A DNA stretch of 62,792 nucleotides from contig CACHAK010000009.1 of NCBI GenBank assembly GCA_902577765.1, positions 1 through 62,792 of the forward strand, read 5' to 3'. The DNA comes from an uncultured Pelagibacteraceae bacterium (GTDB lineage: Bacteria > Pseudomonadota > Alphaproteobacteria > Pelagibacterales > AG-422-B15). A model generated the notes under the pieces. The model saw nothing but the letters and a program-made list of their open reading frames with translations, was not told the DNA's origin and did not search any database. Below, in pieces: positions 56,053 to 62,792 of the stretch; the first letter of the stretch is position 1, and each line of letters starts with the position of its first letter. Position numbers and translations under genes: made by a program.

Positions 56053-57304
56053 TAAATCTACTCAGTATAAGTGAAACATTAGTACCTCCAAAACCAAAAG
56101 AATTTGACAAAATATTTTCAACTTTTTTCTCTAAGGGATTGTCTTTTATAAAATTAATGTTCTTAGTTTTAACTTCATTACTAAGGTTCAAATTAAATGG
56201 TAATTTCTGGTTATTTATGCTTAATAATGAATAAATTGCTTCAACTGCTCCTGCAGCGCCAAGTAAGTGACCTATTTGAGACTTTGTTGATGACACATCA
56301 ATTTTTTTGCTATTACTGTCAAATAATCTATCTATTGCCGTTGCTTCAATTTCATCTCCTGATGGAGTAGAAGTGCCATGAGCATTAATATAGTCAATTT
56401 CATTTGTAGTTAATTCAGCGTCAAATAGAGAATTCTCCATTGCCCTAAATGCACCATCACCTGTAGGCTCTGGCAAAGTATAATGATAAGAGTCAGATGA
56501 CATTCCATAGCCTTTAATTTCACCGATTATATTTGCCCCTCTTTTTATAGCGTGCTCCATTTCTTCTAGAATTAATATTCCAGCTCCCTCACCCATTACG
56601 AATCCATCTCTATCATTGTCAAACGGTCTTGTAGATAAAGCGGGTTCATTGTTATACTTTGTACTTAGTGCTTTGCACGCTGTAAATCCTTCAATGCTTA
56701 CAGGTGAAATCGTAGACTCAGATCCTCCGGTCATCATGATATCTGCTTGACCGTGTTGTATTAGCCTATAAGACTCGCCAATTGCATGGGCGGATGATGC
56801 GCATGCTGAAACAGTAGAATAGTTTGGCCCTTTTAGATTATATTTTATTGATAAGTATCCAGCTGACATATTAATAATTCTGCCAGTTATAAAAAAGGGG
56901 CTTATCCTTTTACCTTGGTTGAATGAAATAGAAGTTTCTTCAATACCAGGCATACCCCCCATGCCCGAACCAATAATACATCCTGAGCGATATGATTTTG
57001 GATCTTCAATGGCTATTAAATTACTTTGTTTAAACGCTTGCTCAGCAGCTCCCATGCCAAATTTTATGAAATCATCTATTTTTTTTATTTCTTTTTTTTC
57101 TACCCATTGTTCTGGTAGGAAAGAATCCTCTATTTCGGCAGATTGAGGAACTTCACATGCAACTTTGCATTTATAATTTTGAACATCAAATTTAGAAATC
57201 TGTTTAGCTCCTGAAACACCCTTAATAAGATTGCGCCAGTTGCTATCAACTCCACATCCAAGAGGTGTTACTAAACCTATGCCAGTAACAACAACTCTTT
57301 TCAT
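56039..57304 (-). CDS. fabF: 3-oxoacyl-ACP synthase II
   Basis: 421 residues, ketosynthase fold. Catalytic Cys in STVSACASSAHAIG, His in NAHGTSTPSGDE and in IGHLLGAAGAVEA; TGIGLVTPLGCGVDSNWRN at the start. It elongates acyl-ACP chains. Downstream of acpP by 10 bp. Confidence 0.97.
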   Translation of the reverse strand: MKRVVVTGIGLVTPLGCGVDSNWRNLIKGVSGAKQISKFDVQNYKCKVACEVPQSAEIEDSFLPEQWVEKKEIKKIDDFIKFGMGAAEQAFKQSNLIAIEDPKSYRSGCIIGSGMGGMPGIEETSISFNQGKRISPFFITGRIINMSAGYLSIKYNLKGPNYSTVSACASSAHAIGESYRLIQHGQADIMMTGGSESTISPVSIEGFTACKALSTKYNNEPALSTRPFDNDRDGFVMGEGAGILILEEMEHAIKRGANIIGEIKGYGMSSDSYHYTLPEPTGDGAFRAMENSLFDAELTTNEIDYINAHGTSTPSGDEIEATAIDRLFDSNSKKIDVSSTKSQIGHLLGAAGAVEAIYSLLSINNQKLPFNLNLSNEVKTKNINFIKDNPLEKKVENILSNSFGFGGTNVSLILSRFNDSE

Positions 57305-57314
57305 TTACTTGGAT

Positions 57315-57548
57315 TTATTTTTCCTCTAGATGGGAAATTGCGTCCCCGACAGTTAAAATTGTTTCTGCTTTTTCATCAGGAATTTCAACATCAAATGCCT
57401 CTTCAAAAGCCATAACTAACTCAACTGTATCCAAACTGTCTGCGCCAAGATCATCAATAAATTTTGCATCTTCTGTAATTTTTTCCATGTCATCTATTCC
57501 TAGATGTTCAGATATAATTTTTTTCACTTTTTCGGCAACATCACTCAT
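57315..57548 (-). CDS. acpP: Acyl carrier protein
   Basis: 77 residues, acidic, four-helix. The phosphopantetheine serine is S38 in [18 protein letters not shown] good Shine-Dalgarno (AGGAG) precedes the ATG. It carries growing acyl chains between fabD, fabG and fabF, its operon neighbours. Confidence 0.98.
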   Translation of the reverse strand: MSDVAEKVKKIISEHLGIDDMEKITEDAKFIDDLGADSLDTVELVMAFEEAFDVEIPDEKAETILTVGDAISHLEEK

Positions 57549-57590
57549 AATATTCTCCTAATCATTTTTTTCTATTTATTACGATATGTA

Positions 57591-58310
57591 TCACATTGTC
57601 AAGCCGCCATTAACGCGGAGGACTTGTCCAGTAATATAAGATGATTCTTCAGAAGACAGAAAAAAAACTGCGGATGCAACTTCATTTATATCGCCCATTC
57701 TACCAATTGGGACATTAGCTAACATTGAGTTAAGTCTATCTTTATTAATTGTTTCTATTATATCCGTTTTTATAAATCCTGGGGAAACACAGTTAACAGT
57801 TATTCCTCTTGTAGCAACTTCGTTGGCAATAGTTCTGGTGATGCCTTCTATCGCAGATTTGGAGGCAACGTAATTAGCTTGGCCTGAATTACCTAATTTT
57901 GCTGCATCAGAGGAAATATTTATAACTCTACCCCACTTACTCTTGATCATATCCTTTATCACTAATTTAGTTAGTAAATAATTTGCATTTAAATTGACAT
58001 TAAGTACATCATTCCATTCCTGATCCTTCATTCTTATAAACAAATTATCTTTTGTAATACCTGCATTATTAATTAATATATGAATAGTACCAAAATGTTC
58101 ATTGGCAGTTTTAACTATTCTTTCTATTTGACTTTTATCTAACAAATCACTTTTTAAGCAGTCCAATCTTTCATTGTATTTTTCTTTTAATGATTTTAGT
58201 TTTTCAGTGTTTGTTCCGGTAGCAAATATATTGTATCCATTTTTGTGAAAAATGCTAACTAATCCACTCCCTATTCCTCCGGTGGCTCCTGTGATCAAGA
58301 CATTTTTCAT
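57591..58310 (-). CDS. fabG: 3-oxoacyl-ACP reductase
   Basis: 239 residues of the SDR fold: VLITGATGGIGSGLVSIFHK, ILINNAGITKDNLF, NISSDAAKLGNSGQANYVASK (catalytic Ser, Tyr and Lys) and VNCVSPGFIKTDI. It reduces 3-oxoacyl-ACP with NADPH. Overlaps fabD by 4 bp. Confidence 0.97.
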   Translation of the reverse strand: MKNVLITGATGGIGSGLVSIFHKNGYNIFATGTNTEKLKSLKEKYNERLDCLKSDLLDKSQIERIVKTANEHFGTIHILINNAGITKDNLFIRMKDQEWNDVLNVNLNANYLLTKLVIKDMIKSKWGRVINISSDAAKLGNSGQANYVASKSAIEGITRTIANEVATRGITVNCVSPGFIKTDIIETINKDRLNSMLANVPIGRMGDINEVASAVFFLSSEESSYITGQVLRVNGGLTM

Positions 58311-59245
58311 GACACCATTTTATCTAATTTATCTAAATCTTCCAACTTACTAATTGATATAGAATTCACCTCTTTAGAGATCCTTTTTACTAGGCCAGTC
58401 AAAACATTGCTAGGTCCAATTTCAATAAAATTCTTAACTTTGTTAGAAATCATATTTTCAATGATTTCACGCCATCTTACTTTAGAGGTAATTTGTTTTA
58501 TAAGTAAATCAGCTATATCATTTTCATTACATATTTCTGAAGTGACATTTGAATAAAGGGGCACACTAAATAATTCAAACTTATAATTTAAAATTTCAAG
58601 TTTCATTATTTCTGAGGCCTTATGAATTAATTCACAATGAAATGGTGCGCTTACAGATAATTTTACCGCTTTTCTTATACCAAGATCTTTTGAATTAGAT
58701 AAAATGAAATCTATTGCATCAATTTCTCCACTCAAAACAATTTGTCCTTCAGCATTATCATTGGCAATAAAAATTTTTCCAAATTGATCAGCCTTACTAA
58801 TTGCATTAGTAATATTTTCATTAGAAGACCCAAGAACAGCTATCATGCCACCTGATCCAATTGGCATACTGTCTTGCATTGCTTTTGATCGTACTTTAAG
58901 CAGTTTAACAGAGTCACTAAATTTAAGGGATTTGTTTGCAACTAGTGCGCTGTACTCTCCAAGGGAATGGCCTGCCACACACTGAAATGAATTGACTGGT
59001 AGTAATTTTTCAGTAATCAAAGCATTGAAGATGGATATGCTCGTTGCCATTATCGCAGGTTGAGCATTTTGTGTTTTAACAATTTCAGATTCATCGCCAC
59101 TAAATATATCTTTTGAAATTTTTCTCCCTAATGCTTCATCTAAATTATCCATTATCAGCCTTGAAGCTTCGTATTTTGAATAAAAGTCTTTACCCATGCC
59201 TATATATTGAGAGCCTTGTCCAGGAAAAATTAATGCTGTTTTCAT
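58307..59245 (-). CDS. fabD: Malonyl-CoA:ACP transacylase
   Basis: 312 residues: FPGQGSQYIGMGKDFY, VAGHSLGEYSAL with the catalytic Ser, and SAPFHCELIHKA with the catalytic His. It loads malonyl onto ACP. First gene of this fab cluster, divergent from rpsF by 72 bp. Confidence 0.96.
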   Translation of the reverse strand: MKTALIFPGQGSQYIGMGKDFYSKYEASRLIMDNLDEALGRKISKDIFSGDESEIVKTQNAQPAIMATSISIFNALITEKLLPVNSFQCVAGHSLGEYSALVANKSLKFSDSVKLLKVRSKAMQDSMPIGSGGMIAVLGSSNENITNAISKADQFGKIFIANDNAEGQIVLSGEIDAIDFILSNSKDLGIRKAVKLSVSAPFHCELIHKASEIMKLEILNYKFELFSVPLYSNVTSEICNENDIADLLIKQITSKVRWREIIENMISNKVKNFIEIGPSNVLTGLVKRISKEVNSISISKLEDLDKLDKMVS

Positions 59246-59317
59246 CTAAAAGAATACTTGCTTAAAAGCTGATTATAGAATATTTATCCATTTTTAATAA
59301 TAAATACAATATTAATT

Positions 59318-59644
59318 ATGGCTCTTTTTGAACACGTCATTATGCTGAGACAGGATCTTAGCTCGACTGACCTTTCTGGTGAACTTAAAAAGCATGAAGA
59401 CTTGCTAGTGGAATTAAACGGTAATGTTGTATATAAAGAAAGTTGGGGATTAAGAAATTTAGCTTACCCTATTAAAGAGAATAAAAAGGCATTCTATGAG
59501 TTTATGAATATTGAAATTCCTCAAGAAAATATCGATCAATTAAATTCAAAATTAAATTTAAATGAAAACGTGATTAGATATTTGTCAGTCAAAGTTAAGT
59601 CCTTTGGAGATACTCCAACATTAATGACTAAGGAAAAAGAGTAA
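59318..59644 (+). CDS. rpsF: 30S ribosomal protein bS6
   Basis: 108 residues with the S6 fold: [18 protein letters not shown], then [20 protein letters not shown] with the rRNA-binding RNLAYPI stretch. The acidic-lysine tail is short. First gene of rpsF-rpsR-rplI-dnaB-alr. Confidence 0.96.
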   Translation: MALFEHVIMLRQDLSSTDLSGELKKHEDLLVELNGNVVYKESWGLRNLAYPIKENKKAFYEFMNIEIPQENIDQLNSKLNLNENVIRYLSVKVKSFGDTPTLMTKEKE

Positions 59645-59646
59645 AA

Positions 59647-59841
59647 ATGGAAAAGAATTACAATAAGAGTAATAAAAATTTTGATTATAAGGATATAAAT
59701 TCTCTAAAAAAATATCTTTCAGAAAAAGGTAAGATAACTCCAAGAAGAATAAGTTATATTTCAATAAAAAAACAAAAAGATTTATCTAACGCAATAAAGC
59801 GTGCACGATACTTGGCATTGCTGCCCTATACAGGAAAATAA
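59647..59841 (+). CDS. rpsR: 30S ribosomal protein bS18
   Basis: 64 residues, basic. [20 protein letters not shown] and the typical [20 protein letters not shown], then [11 protein letters not shown]. bS18 binds bS6 on the 30S platform, matching the gene order. The start lies 2 bp after rpsF. Confidence 0.96.
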   Translation: MEKNYNKSNKNFDYKDINSLKKYLSEKGKITPRRISYISIKKQKDLSNAIKRARYLALLPYTGK

Positions 59842-59842
59842 T

Positions 59843-60289
59843 ATGCAAATTATTCTATTAGAAACTATGAATAAGTTAGGTAGTGCAGGAGAAATTGTTA
59901 AGGTCAAAGATGGTTACGCAAGAAATTTCCTTATTCCTCAAAAAAAAGCAATTGTGGCAAATAAACAAAATAAGCTAGATCTTAAATCAAAAATGGATCA
60001 AATAAATGCCAACAATGAAAAGAAAATTAATGAGGCAAAATCTATTAAAACTAAACTTGATGGTTTTAAGGTACGTATTGAGATGGAAGCAAATGAGGAA
60101 GGTGCTTTATATGGAACAATCAATCCAAAGCAGGTCATAGATAAAATTAATGATAAGTTCTCAGTAAGTTTAAATAATGATAATTTAATTCTAAGCGTAA
60201 TTAAAAATGTTGGTATTCACACAGTGGATTTAAGGCTTTATAACAATCTCCTTGCTCAAATAGAACTAGAAGTTATTAAAAAAATCTAA
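59843..60289 (+). CDS. rplI: 50S ribosomal protein bL9
   Basis: 148 residues from [16 protein letters not shown], chosen because it is the universal bL9 start and follows the rpsR stop by 1 bp; an earlier in-frame ATG would overlap rpsR. The N-terminal domain has [17 protein letters not shown], the long central helix is Lys/Asn-rich, and the C-terminal domain includes [17 protein letters not shown]. Confidence 0.97.
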   Translation: MQIILLETMNKLGSAGEIVKVKDGYARNFLIPQKKAIVANKQNKLDLKSKMDQINANNEKKINEAKSIKTKLDGFKVRIEMEANEEGALYGTINPKQVIDKINDKFSVSLNNDNLILSVIKNVGIHTVDLRLYNNLLAQIELEVIKKI

Positions 60290-60325
60290 GTTCATTTCTC
60301 TACAATATCAATTGCTTAGCAAATG

Positions 60326-60345
60326 TTTATACTTTCACGTATAAA
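60326..60345 (+). terminator. Hairpin after rplI, possible attenuator
   Basis: TTTATAC (60326-60332) and GTATAAA (60339-60345) form a stem around a six-base loop, followed within a few bases by AGCTT / AAGCT arms. No T-run follows, so it may slow rather than end transcription into dnaB. Confidence 0.3.
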
Positions 60346-60436
60346 GAGCTTTGATACTAACAAGCTAGAAATCCTGTTAATATCTTTTTTCTAAAATTTA
60401 CTGACATTATATTTGATTTAGGTATTAATAAATACA

Positions 60437-61894
60437 ATGTCATCTTCTTTTCAAATACAGCAAAGCGAAACTATATCAAAAGAACTGCCACATAATATTG
60501 AGGCAGAGCAAGGCATTCTAGGCTCTATTCTTCTTAATAACGAAATCTATCACGACATATCTGACTCTTTACTAGTAGATCACTTCTATGAGCCTGTTCA
60601 TAAAACAATTTATGAAATAATCAGCACATTGATTTCTAAAGGACAAATTGCGACGCCAATAACCCTTAAAAGTTACTTTGAAGTCGAAAAAAACCTAGAA
60701 GAAATAGGCGGATCTAACTACTTAGTAAGATTGGCAAATTCGGCAGTATCACTTGATTACGCTAGAAATTATGCAAGGATTATTTATGATTTAGCTGTTA
60801 GAAGAGGTTTATACGAACTTGGAGGTAAAGTTCAATATTCTGCAATCCAAAATGACATAGAGATCAAGCCTGAAGATTTGATTGAAGAAACAGAAAAAAA
60901 TTTGTATCAGATTTCAGAAAGAGGAACTAATAGAAATAATGTTCAAACTTTTCAAAGTTCTGTTGAGGAAGCAATAGAATTAGCTAAGAAAGCATTTGAA
61001 AAAGATAGCAGTGTTGTAGGCATTTCATCTGATTTTATAGATTTAGATACTAAACTTGGAGGCTTTCATCCGTCAGATCTTGTTATCATCGCTGGAAGAC
61101 CATCTATGGGTAAGACTTCTTTAGCAACAAATATTGCATTTAATATAGCCAAAAGTGCACTTTCTTCAGACGACGCAAATTCAAGTGTATTATTTTTCTC
61201 TTTAGAAATGTCAGCAGAACAATTGGCTCGAAGGATATTGTCAGAACAAGCTAGAATTAGCTCAAATGATATAAGAAGGGGCAATTTGTCAGAGAATGAT
61301 TTAGATAACCTTGTTTCTGTTTCTAAGGAAATTCTTGAGATTCCTCTTTTTATTGATGATACACCCGCTATAAATATTGGAACACTGTCTTCCAGAGCCA
61401 GGCGCCTTAAAAGAAAAAATGGATTAGGTGTAATTGTTGTTGATTATCTTCAATTGCTAAGACCAAGCAAAACTTCAAGGAATGAGTCGCGTGTATTAGA
61501 AATTTCTGAGATCACTCAAGGTTTAAAAGCACTTGCTAAAGAGTTGAATATTCCAATAATTGCACTATCACAATTGTCTAGACAGGTTGAGCAACGAGAA
61601 GATAAAAAACCTCAACTTTCTGATTTAAGAGAGTCTGGTTCAATTGAACAAGACTCTGATGTGGTAATGTTTATTTATAGAGAGGAATATTATCTTGAGA
61701 AAAATGCTCCTACTCCAGGCACTGCTGAGTTTATAGAATGGCAACAGAAAATGGATGAAATTCATGGGCAAGCAGATATTCTTATCATGAAACAAAGACA
61801 TGGACCAACTGGAAATGTTAAACTAAGCTTTGATGCAAAATACACTCGATTTGCCAACTTTGTAAGTAAAGATCACTCAGATAGTTACGAATAA
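60437..61894 (+). CDS. dnaB: Replicative DNA helicase DnaB
   Basis: 485 residues. N-terminal domain with ELPHNIEAEQGILGSILLNN, then the RecA-like core: Walker A IIAGRPSMGKTSLATNIA, SLEMSAEQLARRILSEQ, Walker B GLGVIVVDYLQLL, and LSDLRESGSIEQDSDVVMFI. It unwinds DNA at the replication fork. 147 bp downstream of rplI, so it may have its own promoter. No intein. Confidence 0.97.
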   Translation: MSSSFQIQQSETISKELPHNIEAEQGILGSILLNNEIYHDISDSLLVDHFYEPVHKTIYEIISTLISKGQIATPITLKSYFEVEKNLEEIGGSNYLVRLANSAVSLDYARNYARIIYDLAVRRGLYELGGKVQYSAIQNDIEIKPEDLIEETEKNLYQISERGTNRNNVQTFQSSVEEAIELAKKAFEKDSSVVGISSDFIDLDTKLGGFHPSDLVIIAGRPSMGKTSLATNIAFNIAKSALSSDDANSSVLFFSLEMSAEQLARRILSEQARISSNDIRRGNLSENDLDNLVSVSKEILEIPLFIDDTPAINIGTLSSRARRLKRKNGLGVIVVDYLQLLRPSKTSRNESRVLEISEITQGLKALAKELNIPIIALSQLSRQVEQREDKKPQLSDLRESGSIEQDSDVVMFIYREEYYLEKNAPTPGTAEFIEWQQKMDEIHGQADILIMKQRHGPTGNVKLSFDAKYTRFANFVSKDHSDSYE

Positions 61895-61903
61895 AGATTT
61901 AAT

Positions 61904-62792
61904 ATGAAAAATGTGGATCAAAATACATTTTTGAATATTAATTTAAAAGCGATAAGAGAAAATTATCAAATTGTTAAAAACAAAGTTGATAAAAAATGTA
62001 TAGTTGCTGCTACAGTTAAAGCAAATGCATACGGTTTAGGAATTAATAAAGTAATACCTTCATTAAAAAAAGTTGGTTGTAAGTATTTTTTTGTTGCAAC
62101 TACCAGTGAGGCAATTGAGCTAAGAAAAATCGACAAATCTATAATAATATTTATATTAAATGGATTAGTCACATCTGATTTAAATCTAATAAGAAAATTT
62201 AAATTGGTACCAGTAATAAATAATTTAAATCAATTAAAAAAATTTGAAAGATATCAAAAAAATCAGAGAAAAAGCCTTAATATTGCGCTACATTTTGATA
62301 CTGGAATGTCTAGGTTAGGCTTTGATGAAAAGGAAACTGAATATTTAATTTATAATAAATCCCAACTTATAACCAAATCTAATATTATGCTTGTAATGAG
62401 TCATTTGGCATGTGCAGATAATGATAAATCTTCTAAAAATAAAAAGCAGTTACAAAAGTTTATTAAGATCAAAAAACACTTTCCAAAGTCAATGCATAGT
62501 TTGTCAAATTCTGCTGGCGTATTGCTTGGAAAGAAGTACAACTTTGATATGGTAAGACCAGGTATTTCTCTTTATGGAGGAAACTGCAAATTAAATGAAA
62601 GAAAAATATATAAAAATGTAGTGACATTAAGCGCCAAGATTATTCAAGTAAGACTTATTAATAAGAATGATACAATTGGATATGGAGCTACATATAAAGC
62701 TAAATCTAAGATGAGAGTTGGTACAATTCCCTTTGGGTATGCTGATGGGTTTAGTAGACTTTTTTCTAATAATTATCATGCTATTTTTAAAA
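61904..62792 (+). CDS. alr: Alanine racemase, 3' end cut by window
   Basis: The reading frame opens at ATG 61904, 9 bp after dnaB, and runs open for 296 codons to the window edge. PLP lysine is K39 in AATVKANAYGLG; further motifs are LHFDTGMSRLGFDEKE, VRPGISLYGG and GYGATYKAKSKMRVGTIPFG with the catalytic Tyr in YGA and the PFGYADG loop. It makes D-alanine for peptidoglycan. Confidence 0.96.
   Translation, partial: MKNVDQNTFLNINLKAIRENYQIVKNKVDKKCIVAATVKANAYGLGINKVIPSLKKVGCKYFFVATTSEAIELRKIDKSIIIFILNGLVTSDLNLIRKFKLVPVINNLNQLKKFERYQKNQRKSLNIALHFDTGMSRLGFDEKETEYLIYNKSQLITKSNIMLVMSHLACADNDKSSKNKKQLQKFIKIKKHFPKSMHSLSNSAGVLLGKKYNFDMVRPGISLYGGNCKLNERKIYKNVVTLSAKIIQVRLINKNDTIGYGATYKAKSKMRVGTIPFGYADGFSRLFSNNYHAIFK

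Noticed and set aside
1..62792. CRISPR array, IS element, prophage, integrase or toxin-antitoxin pair
   Set aside because: No regular spacer repeats, transposase motifs or phage genes were seen on either strand.

Overview
This is a very AT-rich stretch (GC by eye about one third or less) of a streamlined, free-living alphaproteobacterial chromosome, probably marine. The evidence is the gene content and order: a cysE-iscR-sufBCDSU-sufT iron-sulfur operon, aroQ-accB-accC beside DUF2155 and NDUFA12, purM-purN with DUF2066, a CDP-alcohol phosphatidyltransferase and a DnaA-like Hda, pepA-lptF-lptG-lptD-surA-rsmA, fabD-fabG-acpP-fabF-gmk and rpsF-rpsR-rplI-dnaB-alr. A B12-dependent ribonucleotide reductase, a DUF1192 protein and a CIA30-like protein fit the same group. 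I cannot name the clade from sequence alone. There is no sign of phage, transposons, CRISPR or plasmid functions. Genes are packed so tightly that seven convergent pairs overlap at their 3' ends.

Region 1 to about 14,900 is accessory metabolism: a partial AtuA-type protein, DUF805, flavin reductase, fatty acid desaturase, cyclopropane fatty acid synthase, a diaminopropionate ammonia-lyase-like enzyme, MsrA, a methyltransferase-like protein, DUF1192, three small proteins in an operon with strong Shine-Dalgarno sites, an HSDL2-like SDR, a small zinc-ribbon protein, a candidate orphan structured RNA, a CIA30-like protein and a TauD-type dioxygenase, ending at a tRNA-Lys. Region 14,978 to 21,723 is one nine-gene Fe-S assembly operon (cysE, iscR, sufB, sufC, sufD, sufS, sufU, msrB, sufT) preceded by a near-consensus IscR box.

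Region 21,825 to 34,283 holds a hydrolase, anmK, tyrS, an AsmA-like giant, prfB (with a programmed +1 frameshift), a class A PBP, RNase E/G and an M48 protease. Region 34,301 to 49,728 holds aroQ, accBC, complex I accessory NDUFA12, nrdJ, aspS, rnd, hda, pgsA-like, purMN, ndk and pepA. Region 49,769 to the end holds LPS export (lptF, lptG, lptD), a parvulin-less SurA, rsmA, gmk, the fatty acid synthesis genes fabF-acpP-fabG-fabD, and ribosomal/replication genes rpsF-rpsR-rplI-dnaB-alr (alr cut by the window edge).

No obviously new multi-gene defence or biosynthetic system is visible. The most unusual items are the orphan structured RNA near 12.5 kb, the IscR-controlled suf operon carrying msrB, the SurA protein reduced to its chaperone part, an SDR with the usual catalytic serine replaced by glycine, and several genes apparently dropped from otherwise conserved gene orders.
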